Shown here: positions 32,012-40,509 of the stretch, piece after piece
Layout of the letters: each line of letters begins with the position of its first letter
How positions within the stretch are numbered: the first letter of the stretch is position 1
Assembly (NCBI GenBank): GCA_937871165.1
Contig: CALMXK010000093.1
Coordinates: forward strand, 1-51,011
Direction: 5' to 3'
DNA: 51,011 nt
DNA from: an uncultured Actinomycetes bacterium
Lineage (GTDB): Bacteria; Actinomycetota; Thermoleophilia; Miltoncostaeales; Miltoncostaeaceae
Program-made: the position numbers and the translations under genes
The notes under the pieces: model-generated
Databases searched by the model: none
What the model saw: the letters and a program-made list of their open reading frames with translations, nothing else
Told to the model about the DNA's origin: nothing

Positions 32012-33031
32012 ATGGGTCAGCAATTGAATGTGACCAGCGTCCCCTGGATCGAGTCGGGCGATGCACCACCGCTTGCACTTGATCGTGACAAGCGTGACAT
32101 CATCTCTCAGGGTGTCGCAGATCCGCTTGTCGACTACGACATTGTGCCGCTGACGTACACCAACTCGCGTTGGAGTGCGTTCTTCTACCGTTGTACCGAG
32201 GCAGACCTCAAGCACATCCTTCCGAAGTGCCTTGAGCTCGAAGACGACGTCGTCGAGTTCTGGTACGTGGACCATCTTCACACGGGCCTCGGCCCCTACG
32301 GTGAGATGGGTGTGACGGTCGCCGCCTCCTGCAAGAGTGGTGACGGGAAGACCTACTACGCTGGGTACTACCCGTACATGTACCTCACGCAGGATGCTGC
32401 TGTGTTCGCTGGACGTGAGCCCTTCGGTTTCCCGAAGAAGATCGCGTACATCATCACGCAGGAGCACGGTGGCAAGGAAGACGACGGCTACGGCGGATTC
32501 GGCAACGACTACTTCAACTTCACGTTGGAGCGTCGCGGCTACCTCATCCACACCGCAACCGGTAAGTACGACGACGCTGAGCTTCCTGCGAAGCCTGCGT
32601 TCTACGGCGACCCGAACTACGGCCGGATGAACCTCCGTCTGATCACCCAGCCGGACCTCAAGACCACGAAGTGGGACCTCACCTACCTCCCGTCGGAGGT
32701 CACCGAGGCGACCGCTCGTGCAATGGGCCGTCCGGAGACTGTCGGTCAGCACCGCTTCCAGCTCAAGCCTGAGTCGATCCGCACCGCTTCGGCGAATGCG
32801 ATCCGCACCTGGGCGCTGCAGGCAACGCCGTTCGACAACCTCGGCGCGATGATGCCGGTCAAGGAACTCATCGGTCTGATGAGCTTCAACTTCGACCTCA
32901 TCATCCCGGGTGCAGACACCATCTGGACCCAGACCATCGAGCGTACGGACGAGGACATCGCGGACCTGCTCTTCGCGACCCCGTACCAGTACACGATGCG
33001 TCACCGCTTCCCGAAGCCCCCGGGCGTCTAG
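32012..33031 (+). CDS. Acetoacetate decarboxylase family protein, paralogue 2
   Basis: A 339-residue paralogue of the preceding gene, alike over its whole length: LTYTNSRWSAFFYR, FWYVDHLHTGLGPYGEMGVT, TYYAGYYPYMYLTQDAA. The lysine pair is Lys142-Lys143 in FGFPKKIAYI. A ribosome site AAAGGAG precedes the ATG, 21 nt after the first gene's stop, and a strong terminator follows, so the two form a bicistronic unit. They may form a heteromeric enzyme or handle two related substrates. Codon choice (CGT, GCT) again points to high expression. The divergent TRAP importer is the obvious source of a carboxylate substrate. Confidence 0.85.
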   Translation: MGQQLNVTSVPWIESGDAPPLALDRDKRDIISQGVADPLVDYDIVPLTYTNSRWSAFFYRCTEADLKHILPKCLELEDDVVEFWYVDHLHTGLGPYGEMGVTVAASCKSGDGKTYYAGYYPYMYLTQDAAVFAGREPFGFPKKIAYIITQEHGGKEDDGYGGFGNDYFNFTLERRGYLIHTATGKYDDAELPAKPAFYGDPNYGRMNLRLITQPDLKTTKWDLTYLPSEVTEATARAMGRPETVGQHRFQLKPESIRTASANAIRTWALQATPFDNLGAMMPVKELIGLMSFNFDLIIPGADTIWTQTIERTDEDIADLLFATPYQYTMRHRFPKPPGV

Positions 33032-33054
33032 TCCGACTTCGTTACGAAGCATTG

Positions 33055-33088
33055 GGGGTCGGAACCTTCGGGTTCCGGCCCCTTTTTT
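33055..33088 (+). terminator. Rho-independent terminator with TTCG loop
   Basis: A perfect 12-bp stem (33055-33066 with 33071-33082) closes a TTCG tetraloop and is followed by TTTTTT. It is the strongest terminator in the window and ends the decarboxylase-like pair. Confidence 0.95.
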
Positions 33089-33109
33089 GTGCCCGTCGGG
33101 GCACTGCCA

Positions 33110-33115
33110 TACGAT
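33110..33115 (+). promoter_or_regulatory. Putative -10 box of the YbjQ-like gene
   Basis: TACGAT lies 35 nt before the GTG at 33151, directly after the terminator. The gene has GGAG 6 nt before its start. Confidence 0.45.
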
Positions 33116-33150
33116 GACGGCTCCACTTCCCCACCTCACTGGAGCCCGCC

Positions 33151-33471
33151 GTGACCGTCACCACCGGCAATGACCTGCCCGGCTATGAGATCACCGCCGT
33201 ACTTGGCGAAGTGTTCGGCCTGACGGTACGCACACGCCACCTGGGATCGCAGATCGGCGCCTCCCTCAAGTCACTGGTCGGCGGCGAGCTTCGCGGCATG
33301 ACCCAGATGCTCGCCGAAGGACGCCAGGAGGCCATCGAGCGCCTGCGTGAAGAGGCCGGCGCGCTCGGGGCCGACGCCATCATCGCGATGCGCTTCGACA
33401 GCTCCGACTTCGCCCAGATGGGGACCGAAATCTGCGCATACGGCACCGCCGTGCGCGCCGTGCGCCGCTAA
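33151..33471 (+). CDS. YbjQ/UPF0145 family protein
   Basis: A 106-residue protein of the YbjQ (UPF0145, DUF74) family, small soluble beta-alpha proteins that form pentamers and are often labelled heavy-metal-binding, although their role is not settled. It shows the complete family core: GYEITAVLGEVFGLTVRTRH, GSQIGASLKSLVGGELRGMT, LGADAIIAMRFDSS and EICAYGTAV. The GTG start has a GGAG ribosome site. It stands alone between the decarboxylase terminator and the partition region. Confidence 0.92.
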   Translation: MTVTTGNDLPGYEITAVLGEVFGLTVRTRHLGSQIGASLKSLVGGELRGMTQMLAEGRQEAIERLREEAGALGADAIIAMRFDSSDFAQMGTEICAYGTAVRAVRR

Positions 33472-33978
33472 GAACACGCCCCGCCACCCACGCGCTGCGG
33501 TGCGCAGACCGGGGTAACTCACTCGCGCTTCGCACGTCGTCGCTCTTCGCTGGCCACTGGACACTTGTACAGCGCAACACCGGGTGCGCAGGACATGCAC
33601 CTGCACCTCGCGCGCCCGGGACGTGCTTCGGTGGCCCGGATCTGGACGGCGGGCGCCGCTTGGCGGCTCCACGAGCACGACCACCCCTGCCCCGCTCGCC
33701 GTGCTCGACCACCACGACACGGCCACCTGATGCAGGGCTTCGCTGGCCCACCCAGGGAGGCGGTGCGTCCGATGCCAACCACCGGTCCTCACCCACACAC
33801 GCCCGTCCAGGGGTGCAGCGCCTCCACGTGCGGGGCTTCGGGGCCGCGCATCGTGTGCACGGCAACCGCACGCCCCGCGCCGAAGCCGCTGCGGCGCACC
33901 CTGTGCCAAGAAGGAGTTGCCACGCAGGCGGCGAACACGTGCACCACAGACGCTCGATGTGCGCCGCAGGAGGTGCTC
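33472..33978. other. 507-bp gap before parA; candidate partition site region
   Basis: No convincing gene is seen; the open frames on both strands are rich in Arg, Pro and Cys without family motifs. A single iteron-like site lies on the minus strand at 33509-33528 (GCGCGAGT, GAGTTA, CCCCGG). Imperfect inverted repeats occur (for example GCAGG/CCTGC around 33580). Lying directly upstream of parA, the region is the natural place for a centromere-like site and the parA promoter. Confidence 0.4.
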
Positions 33979-34773
33979 GTGAAGGTCATTGCGGTTTCCA
34001 ATCAGAAGGGTGGGGTGGGCAAGACCACGACGGTCGTCAACCTGGCCGCCGCCGCACGCCGGCGGGGTCTTCGCGTACTCACGATTGACGCGAACCCCCA
34101 GGCGCACCTGTCGCGCCACGCTGGCGTCGGCCCCGACGCGGTCGGCCTTTCGGCCCTGCTTCGCGCCGCAGCGAACCTGTCGCTCGATGAGGACATGATC
34201 CGCGCGGTGCTCGACCAGGAGCGCCCGGATGGCCTTGACTGCGGTGACATCATCCCGGCCGAGGGCAGCCTTGACGACGACAGCGCCGTGCTGCTGAACG
34301 TCTCGGGCCGCGAGCAACTCCTTCGTGAGGTCCTCGCCCCGGTCCGCGACGACTACGACGTCGCGATCATCGACACCTCACCGGGATTCGACCTGATCGC
34401 CACAAACGCCTGGGTGGCCGCCGACGCCATTCTCGTGCCGTGCCCGCCCGAGGTCTACGCTCTCGAGGGCCTTGCCAAACTCGCCCGACATCTGGCAGAG
34501 GTGCGCCACCGCCTGAACCCGGATCTCAGTGTGCTCGGCATCCTGCTGACCCTCGCTGAGCTGCATACGATCGACGGGCGCGCCACCTCCGACGCACTTC
34601 GCGCAGGCGCCCCGTGGCCGGTGCTTCGTCAAGTGGTCACCAAGCGCGTGGCCTATCGCCAGGCCGCAAGCGAGCGGGTGACCGTCGATGCCCTGGACGC
34701 CGAGCTTGGGCGTGTGTGGGATCGCATCGCCGAGGAAGTTCTGTCCGACGTCCGGGAGGTCGCAGGTGTCTAG
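33979..34773 (+). CDS. parA: Plasmid partition ATPase ParA
   Basis: A 264-residue ParA/Soj-type ATPase of the deviant Walker family, which segregates plasmid copies by dynamic binding to the nucleoid. The N-terminus is KVIAVSNQKGGVGKTTTVVN (deviant Walker A), then LTIDANPQAHLSRHAGVG in place of DxDPQ, and VAIIDTSPGFDLIATNA (Walker B). It lacks an N-terminal helix-turn-helix, as in type Ib ParA. The GTG at 33979 follows AGGAGG by 5 nt, which fixes the start. It overlaps the partner gene by 8 bp. Confidence 0.9.
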   Translation: MKVIAVSNQKGGVGKTTTVVNLAAAARRRGLRVLTIDANPQAHLSRHAGVGPDAVGLSALLRAAANLSLDEDMIRAVLDQERPDGLDCGDIIPAEGSLDDDSAVLLNVSGREQLLREVLAPVRDDYDVAIIDTSPGFDLIATNAWVAADAILVPCPPEVYALEGLAKLARHLAEVRHRLNPDLSVLGILLTLAELHTIDGRATSDALRAGAPWPVLRQVVTKRVAYRQAASERVTVDALDAELGRVWDRIAEEVLSDVREVAGV

Positions 34774-35299
34774 CTCAGCAACACCCACCGCGCGCGAAGG
34801 CGCACTCGCCAAACTTGCTGCCGAGGCAGCCAGGTTCGAACAGCCCGCAGAACGGCCGGCGCCTGCGCCGGTTGCGGCGGTCGCAGCCCCACAGGCGCGT
34901 GTCCTTGCCCCGGCCCCCGCACCGCCGGCGCGCCTTGCCCCACACACCGCGCAGCCGACCGGCTACGTCCCGGTCGCCGTCGCCCCGGAGCGGGGAAACA
35001 CCCGGCCAGTGGTCCCCGTCGACGGCCGCCTGCACATGCGCGTCGCAACCCAAACGCTGACGGATGTCGACGAGGTCGTTCGCACATGGAAGGCCGCCGA
35101 CCCGAGCGCACTTCGTGACCTGGAGCGGGCCACACTGGTGCGCATCGGTCTTGCGATGGTCCTTGCAGACGTCGCCCAAAACGGCGTCGATGGCGCGGTG
35201 GGGGAGGCGGTACGCGCTGCACTCGATCCGCGCGTGCGCCACACCGATCAGCCCATGCCGGCGCTCACGCGCTGGCTCAGGCGCTCTGCGGAGGACTGA
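34766..35299 (+). CDS. Probable partition partner protein (ParB-like role)
   Basis: A 177-residue protein without a family I can name. Residues about 1-75 are rich in Ala and Pro (low complexity). The C-terminal part (about 88-175) is helical: VDEVVRTWKAADPSALRDLE, TLVRIGLAMVLADVAQNG. Position gives the likely role: it overlaps parA (GTGTCTAG, ribosome site GGGAGG), as small centromere-binding proteins do in type Ib partition systems. Its 3' end overlaps the convergent rep gene by 23 bp. The DNA-binding role is inferred from position only. Confidence 0.6.
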   Translation: MSSSATPTAREGALAKLAAEAARFEQPAERPAPAPVAAVAAPQARVLAPAPAPPARLAPHTAQPTGYVPVAVAPERGNTRPVVPVDGRLHMRVATQTLTDVDEVVRTWKAADPSALRDLERATLVRIGLAMVLADVAQNGVDGAVGEAVRAALDPRVRHTDQPMPALTRWLRRSAED

Positions 35300-36242
35300 G
35301 CCGGACCTTTGGTCGTGGTGACTTTGCACGGGGAGTGCGGGTCACCACGACCTGGTTGACCCAGCCGGCACGTGCATCGAGCACACGCTCGCGCGTGAAG
35401 CGGTAACTCGGATCGACCTGGCTGATCGACTCGCACGCACGCATGATGGCCGCCACATTGTCGCGGTCGCGCGCACAGGTCGAGCCGAGTGTCGTAAACA
35501 GCGGCGGCGCGAGCGCATATGCCTGCCATTCGAACTGCCCTTCGCGCTGCACAAAGCGTTCGTTCTCGAGCAGGCCGTAGAACTTGCGCGCGATCGGGGG
35601 CAGCTCACGAAACGAGCCCCAGTCGAGCCACACACCCGCCTCATTTTGCAGCTGCTCCAGGAACCAGCTTCCCAGAAAGATCAGACCGGGACGTTCGAGC
35701 CGACCATTGTTGGTGACCGGCCACATGACACGATCGATGATGCCGAAGTGATCCTCGTGGGTCTTCTTGCCGGTGACCGCATCGTTGACCTCGCCCTCCC
35801 AACGGGCCTCTTGCAACGCAAGCAAGGTGCGTTTCAGGGCCTGACGGGCGGGCTTTCCCGCATCACCCCAGCCAAAGTCCTGGAGCATGCGGTACTGGCT
35901 AAACGGGATCGCGGTATTGGTCGGAGCTTCCATCTGCAGCCAGCGCGAGCCGAGCCAGACGATCAACATGTAGCCATTGCGCCCGATCTCGCGACCTTGC
36001 GTTTGGCGAATGGAGCCCAAGCGGTCGGCGATCGCAAAGCCGGCCGCCACCTCGAGCCCCTTGCGGGCGGTCGCACGATCGGCAAAACCTGAGCGCAGCG
36101 GCTGCTCAAGACGTCGCAACGCCTGCGGTTGAATTAGCGCAAGTTGCTCCTGCACACCACTGATCGTGACCTCGTCCTGGGCGTCGTGATGTGGGGCGGC
36201 GTTCATTGCTCGCACAGCATGCATGAGTGGGATGCAATGCAT
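35277..36242 (-). CDS. Plasmid replication initiator (iteron-binding Rep)
   Basis: A soluble protein of up to 321 residues placed between partition genes and an iteron array, as theta-plasmid initiators are. Segments such as GREIGRNGYMLIVWLGSRWL, IPFSQYRMLQDFGWGDAGKP, ARQALKRTLLALQEARW and LPPIARKFYGLLENERF resemble the two winged-helix layout of TrfA/RepA-like initiators. The assignment rests on fold impression and context. Starts at 36242, 36224 and 36206 (all ATG) are possible. A TATTCC box (36263-36258) lies inside the first iteron, so Rep bound there would repress its own gene. Confidence 0.72.
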   Translation of the reverse strand: MHCIPLMHAVRAMNAAPHHDAQDEVTISGVQEQLALIQPQALRRLEQPLRSGFADRATARKGLEVAAGFAIADRLGSIRQTQGREIGRNGYMLIVWLGSRWLQMEAPTNTAIPFSQYRMLQDFGWGDAGKPARQALKRTLLALQEARWEGEVNDAVTGKKTHEDHFGIIDRVMWPVTNNGRLERPGLIFLGSWFLEQLQNEAGVWLDWGSFRELPPIARKFYGLLENERFVQREGQFEWQAYALAPPLFTTLGSTCARDRDNVAAIMRACESISQVDPSYRFTRERVLDARAGWVNQVVVTRTPRAKSPRPKVRLSPPQSA

Positions 36243-36731
36243 GTTGCGAGCGCGAGTGGAATACCCCGGGTAGCTCGCTCGCGGTGAGAAGGAGTGGAAA
36301 CGGCCGACCCGACGGGGAGGTCGGTCGGTTCCACCTGAAAGGTGTGTACTGAAAAGCTCTTCTTAAAGCCTTAAACTGGCTGGGAGAGAAGTGTCACACA
36401 TGCAGGGGATTTGTGAGATTCCCCGCGAGTTCATTCCCCCGGTGGGCGCGAGTTTGTTACCCCGGGTACAGCGCGAGGCTCACACCGGGGTTGTTGACTC
36501 GCGGTGCAGGGTGTTCAGGTCGCATACGCGAGTGAAATCCCCCGGTGCGGGTCGGGCGCGAGTTTCTTACCCCGGGGTGGTCGCGCATGGGCGCGAGCCA
36601 GCTACCCCGGTCGGTGATCTGCTGACCCCGGTTGCCGGCTCGCGCACATCGGCTCGCGCGAGTTGGTTACCCCGCTTGGCCGATTTCGCGCGAGTTGATT
36701 CCCCCGGCTGTGGAAAGGCTGCGCTCGGCGC
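36243..36731. other. Putative theta replication origin (oriV)
   Basis: This 489-bp gene-free region holds the iterons, an AT-rich stretch at 36348-36377 with two TTAAA boxes 9 bp apart (candidate unwinding element), an inverted repeat CCGACC/GGTCGG at 36304-36324, and a DnaA-box-like CTTTCCACA on the minus strand at 36709-36717. Its position next to the initiator gene supports the origin call. Confidence 0.8.
36250..36707. repeat. Iteron array, consensus GCGCGAGTNNNNNNCCCCGG
   Basis: Nine copies were found at 36250, 36423, 36446, 36485 (minus strand), 36526, 36556, 36591, 36656 and 36688 (left-most bases). The GCGAGT and CCCCGG blocks are kept, with exactly 6 nt between them; single-base changes occur in some (GAGC at 36591, CCCCGC at 36656). 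Three more copies lie elsewhere (8683, 11002, 33509). This is the expected binding array of the adjacent initiator. Confidence 0.9.
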
Positions 36732-38534
36732 CTATGTGGTCAGACGGCGATAGAGCTGTGGAAGCTTGTGCGGCAGCGTGCGGACATCGTCGATGATGAC
36801 GAAGTTCGCATCCGAGTACATGTGGGGCAGGTAGTCGGCCGCCTCCTGGTCAACCGTGACGCAAAACAGGTGGATCTTCTCGCGCCGCGCTTCACGCAGG
36901 GCCATCTTGGTGTCCTCCTGCGCGTAGGTGTTGTCCTGGTAGGTGTCGGAGTCATAGGGCTTGCCGTCGGTCAGCAAGATGAGCAACTTGACGTGTGCAT
37001 CGACGCTCATGAGCCGCTTCGTCGCATGACGCAGGGCAGGACCCATCCGGGTCTTCTGCCGGCCGTAGATGCCGCCGATGCGTCCCTTCACACGGCTGTC
37101 ATAGCGCTCACCGAACTCCTTGACGGTGTAGAACTGGCAGTCCTCGCGGCCCGATCCCGAAAAGCCGTAGATGGCGTACTCGTCGCGAATGGCTTCAAGT
37201 GCCTCGGACATGAGAAGAAGCGACTCCTTCTCGATGTCGATGATGCGTTTGCGACCGTCGATCTTGCGATCGGTGGAGCTCGACATGTCGACGAGAAACG
37301 CCGTGGCGACGTCGCGATCTTTCTTGTCGCGCTTGATGTACACGCGCTCGGTCGGACTGACCCGGCTTCGGCGGTCGACGACATGCTCGACAAGACCCTC
37401 GATGTCGAGGTCGTCGCCTTCGGACTGGAAGCGCATCTTGCGAAGTCGTTCGGGGCGCATGAGCTGGAAATTGCGGCGGATCATGCTGACCACGCCGCCG
37501 TGCTCATGGAAGGTGGCCGCGACAAACCCTTCGTGCACACGGGTTGCGCGTGATTCGCGCAGGGTGCACCAGGCCGGGCGGTAGTCCTCGATCTTGTGGT
37601 CCCACTCGTCGTAGAAGAAGGTCTGCTCGCCAAGATCTTCCTCGGCGTCGTCCTCGTCGGAGTCCACCAAGGGCACTGCCGCGGCCGCGCCAAGTTCCAT
37701 CTCGCCGCCCGATCCCTCCTGATCGTCGCTTCGTGCATCGGGGGCCTCGCCCGGCTTGGCGGTGGCCTGTTCGGTCTTCTGGTCGGTGCGCTGTGCAACG
37801 TCGTCGTCTTGGGTGTCGCCACCCTGTTGGGCCTCCTGGGTGGCCATGGCGCCGTCTGCCTGCTGGGGTTCGCCCTCGGCCTGCTCGCCCTCGTCGGCCT
37901 CCTGCGCCTCGCGCTGCTTGGCGCGCTGCTGGACGAGCTCCTCAAGGACCGGGGTCATGAACGGCGGCATGTCGAGCGACGAGTACTCCTCAGCGCCGCC
38001 GCCCTCACCCGGTTCAGGGACGTTCGGCTCCATGGCCTCCTGGGGAAGGCCGGTCTCCTGGTCGCCCTGGGGCCACTGATCCTGGTCCTCATTTTGGGCA
38101 AACGGGCTCTCGATCGCCTTGCGAATACTGTCGTCGATCAGCTCATACAGCCGTGCGGTGGTGGATGCGCTCGCCGCCACCGTCGCCGACGGATCGCCGA
38201 CCGCGCGAAGCTCGCCGACGGCGTCGCGCACCACTTGCGCCACCGACGGGGCGAGGGGGGAGAGGTCCGCCTCAATCCCGATCGTGTGAAGGATGAGCCC
38301 CTCGACGATCGCTTGGGCGTCGCTCATGCCGTGACCGATCGGCTCGCGCCGATCGAGCGTCGCGGCGGCGATCGCGCCCATGTCGCGCGCAATGCCCGGG
38401 TAGGCGGTGCGAAGGCGCACGTCGATCCGGTGGCCCTCCACGATGTTGAACAGATCGCGGGCGAGCTCTTCATTGGGAAAGAGTCGGTAGAACCGGCCAA
38501 GCTCGGAGTCGACCGGCTGCTCACGGGTGCTCAT
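36732..38534 (-). CDS. NorD-type VWA-domain protein, C-terminal half
   Basis: A 600-residue protein with a C-terminal von Willebrand A domain (about residues 405-600). The metal-ion site is DMSSST in VATAFLVDMSSSTDR, with LLILLTDGKPYDSDTYQDN further on; both match NorD/CobT-type VWA proteins that work with MoxR ATPases. Residues about 145-290 are a long acidic, Gln-rich low-complexity linker. The ATG overlaps the stop of the upstream gene (ATGA), which looks like the N-terminal half of NorD. Such pairs act as chaperones that activate or load metal into an enzyme; the client is unknown here. Confidence 0.87.
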   Translation of the reverse strand: MSTREQPVDSELGRFYRLFPNEELARDLFNIVEGHRIDVRLRTAYPGIARDMGAIAAATLDRREPIGHGMSDAQAIVEGLILHTIGIEADLSPLAPSVAQVVRDAVGELRAVGDPSATVAASASTTARLYELIDDSIRKAIESPFAQNEDQDQWPQGDQETGLPQEAMEPNVPEPGEGGGAEEYSSLDMPPFMTPVLEELVQQRAKQREAQEADEGEQAEGEPQQADGAMATQEAQQGGDTQDDDVAQRTDQKTEQATAKPGEAPDARSDDQEGSGGEMELGAAAAVPLVDSDEDDAEEDLGEQTFFYDEWDHKIEDYRPAWCTLRESRATRVHEGFVAATFHEHGGVVSMIRRNFQLMRPERLRKMRFQSEGDDLDIEGLVEHVVDRRSRVSPTERVYIKRDKKDRDVATAFLVDMSSSTDRKIDGRKRIIDIEKESLLLMSEALEAIRDEYAIYGFSGSGREDCQFYTVKEFGERYDSRVKGRIGGIYGRQKTRMGPALRHATKRLMSVDAHVKLLILLTDGKPYDSDTYQDNTYAQEDTKMALREARREKIHLFCVTVDQEAADYLPHMYSDANFVIIDDVRTLPHKLPQLYRRLTT

Positions 38535-39622
38535 GCGGGGCTCCGACCGTAGCGGCTCTCGAGGTGCTTGACGACCTCGTCGATCTCATCGATGCGAAAG
38601 TCATACGTGCCAAATTCGATTCGCCCCGCCCCGTGAGCGGTGGCGACCTTGTACGCGGTGAAGTTCGATTCCTCATCGTCGAAGTAGCGCATGTCCGGCG
38701 GCAAGACGATGTGGTCGGCCCCGAAGGCCTCAAGCGAATACATCTCCTGCGTGGAGCGGATCGCGACGTCGCGGGCGCACAGCGCCGTCGCGTAGAGCTT
38801 CAAAATGCGTGCAACCCCGCGAAGGGCGAGTCCCTCGCGAAGCTCCTCGACCACATCCAGGGCGTACTTCGAACCAAGCCGGAAGTAGCCGCGTCCAACC
38901 TCGGCGTTCTTGTCGAGCACCTGCAAGCCGCGGGCCACCCACTCTCGCGCGCCATCTTGGGAAAGCCGCTCACCGTTGAGCAGATCAAGCAGCGTGTCCG
39001 CGCCGTCGAGGGCGGCCTCCGAGTCGGCATCGGCGATCTGTTGCACGAGCTCCAAAAACAGCGGCCGGTAGCGGGGGCGAAGGCGCGCGAGCACCGGCGG
39101 CAGCACCGATGCGAGCTCCACCGCGTGCTTTTTGCGCTTCTCGTCGCGGCGGTCGCGTGAGGCAAGGAGCGATTTCAGCTCCTGCGCACGCTGAATCTTC
39201 GGCTCCATCTCCCGGATCTCGACCTCGAGGCGGTCGAGCTCGGACTGCAGCTCGCTGCTGCCGGCATCCTCGCCGTCGCGGCCGGAGGTGGCGCCGGTGA
39301 TGATGTCCACGTAGGCGCGGGCCAAGTTGGGGTCGGGCGCGTCGTAGAGGTCCGGAAGCTGTTTTGCGACCTCGACACTGCTCTTCCAGCCGACTTTCGC
39401 AACCTCCTGCACCTGCTGCAGGTAGCGGGCGACCAGGTCGGTGTCTTGCTCGGCAAGCAGTCGGGGCAGCTGGCGCGCGACCTCGACACCCAGTTGGTAC
39501 TTGAGATCGGCGATCTGCGACACCAGGGCGAGGTAGGTCGGTCGCTTCTCCTCGGGGACCGAGGCGAGAAGCTCACGTGCCACGTACATGCCGACATTGC
39601 CGACGGCCGGACCGAAGGTCAC
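38531..39622 (-). CDS. NorD-like protein, N-terminal half encoded separately
   Basis: A 363-residue protein between the MoxR and VWA genes. Residues about 115-175 form a likely coiled coil (LQSELDRLEVEIREMEPKIQ). The C-terminal part has GADHIVLPPDMRYFDDEESN, then FTAYKVATAHGAGRIEFGTY, a block that in NorD proteins precedes the VWA domain within one chain. Here that block and the VWA domain are on two genes joined by an ATGA overlap, so the pair is a split NorD. GTG start at 39622, 13 nt after the MoxR stop. It probably acts in complex with both neighbours. Confidence 0.75.
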   Translation of the reverse strand: MTFGPAVGNVGMYVARELLASVPEEKRPTYLALVSQIADLKYQLGVEVARQLPRLLAEQDTDLVARYLQQVQEVAKVGWKSSVEVAKQLPDLYDAPDPNLARAYVDIITGATSGRDGEDAGSSELQSELDRLEVEIREMEPKIQRAQELKSLLASRDRRDEKRKKHAVELASVLPPVLARLRPRYRPLFLELVQQIADADSEAALDGADTLLDLLNGERLSQDGAREWVARGLQVLDKNAEVGRGYFRLGSKYALDVVEELREGLALRGVARILKLYATALCARDVAIRSTQEMYSLEAFGADHIVLPPDMRYFDDEESNFTAYKVATAHGAGRIEFGTYDFRIDEIDEVVKHLESRYGRSPA

Positions 39623-39635
39623 CTGCGTACCCTGG

Positions 39636-40448
39636 CTAGAACTGGGTTGCGATGATCTCGACGATGGAGCGCTGCATATCGAGATCGTCGGTGATGGGTT
39701 TGCAGATGGTGGCCTCGCAGGCGGCGAGCGGATCGATGCCCTTTCCGATCAGCTGACCGGCGTACACGAGCAGTCGTGTCGAGACGCCTTCCTCGAGACC
39801 GTGGGTGCGAAGGTTTCGCACCTTCTCCGCGATCTTCACGAGTTTCGAGGCGACGTCGGCGTCGATCTGGGCCTCGGTACGCACGATCTCCTCTTCGAGC
39901 TCGGGCTTCGGGTAGTCGAAGTCCATCGCCACGAAGCGCTGCTTGGTGGAGTGCTTCAGATCCTTGAGCACCGACTGGTAGCCGGGGTTGTAGGAGATCA
40001 CCAGATGAAATCCCTCCGGGGCCTGGACGATCTCGCCCTTCTTTTCAAGCGGCAGGATCTTGCGGTCGTCGGTGAGGGGGTGGATGACGACCGTGGTGTC
40101 CTTGCGCGCCTCGACCACCTCGTCGAGGTAGGCGATGCCGCCGGCCTTGACGGCGATCGTGAGCGGTCCGTCCTGCCAGACGGTCTCGTCGCCGCGCAGG
40201 GTGTACTTGCCGACCAGGTCCGACGCGGTGAGGTCCTCGTGGCAGGCCACGGTGACGAGGGTGCGACCGAGTCGCCAGCTCATGTGCTCGACAAAACGCG
40301 TCTTGCCGCAGCCGGTGGGGCCCTTCAACATGACCGGCAGCCCGGCGTGGTAGGCGGCCTCGTACAGCTCGATCTCATTTCCGACCGGCAGGTAGTACGG
40401 CTCTTTCTCGAGCTTGAAATCCTGGACGCGCTGGCTTTCGACCGCCAC
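39636..40448 (-). CDS. MoxR-family AAA+ ATPase (NorQ/CbbQ type)
   Basis: A 270-residue AAA+ ATPase of the NorQ/CbbQ branch of MoxR. Walker A is GPTGCGKT (residues 43-50), the second block includes [20 protein letters not shown] (the NorQ/CbbQ-type HxDLxxxDLxG), Walker B is [12 protein letters not shown], sensor 1 lies in [13 protein letters not shown], and [12 protein letters not shown] follows. The GTG at 40448 is preceded by AAGGAG. With the VWA gene pair downstream it forms a complete ATPase-VWA activation machine. The client enzyme would normally be encoded nearby; no Nor, Rubisco or CO dehydrogenase gene is present. Confidence 0.92.
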   Translation of the reverse strand: MAVESQRVQDFKLEKEPYYLPVGNEIELYEAAYHAGLPVMLKGPTGCGKTRFVEHMSWRLGRTLVTVACHEDLTASDLVGKYTLRGDETVWQDGPLTIAVKAGGIAYLDEVVEARKDTTVVIHPLTDDRKILPLEKKGEIVQAPEGFHLVISYNPGYQSVLKDLKHSTKQRFVAMDFDYPKPELEEEIVRTEAQIDADVASKLVKIAEKVRNLRTHGLEEGVSTRLLVYAGQLIGKGIDPLAACEATICKPITDDLDMQRSIVEIIATQF

Positions 40449-40509
40449 AGATGACTCCTTGGGAGGAGGGAATGGAGATGTTGTGTGAAGTCTAGCTGGA
40501 TCTAACTGC

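Noticed and set aside
33519..33782. A Cys- and Arg-rich 87-codon frame on the minus strand in the gap before parA
   Set aside because: The end has several Cys that recall a zinc ribbon, but spacing is irregular, there is no ribosome site, and the composition is what shuffled GC-rich DNA gives.
36250..36707. Regularly repeated motif considered as a CRISPR array
   Set aside because: Spacing between copies is irregular, copies occur on both strands, and no cas genes are present. The repeats fit iterons next to an initiator gene.
38531..39622. The NorD split as a sequencing frameshift
   Set aside because: The junction is a clean ATGA overlap like many others here, and the downstream protein has its own 300-residue N-terminal part before the VWA domain. 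A frameshift is less likely, though it is not excluded without read data.
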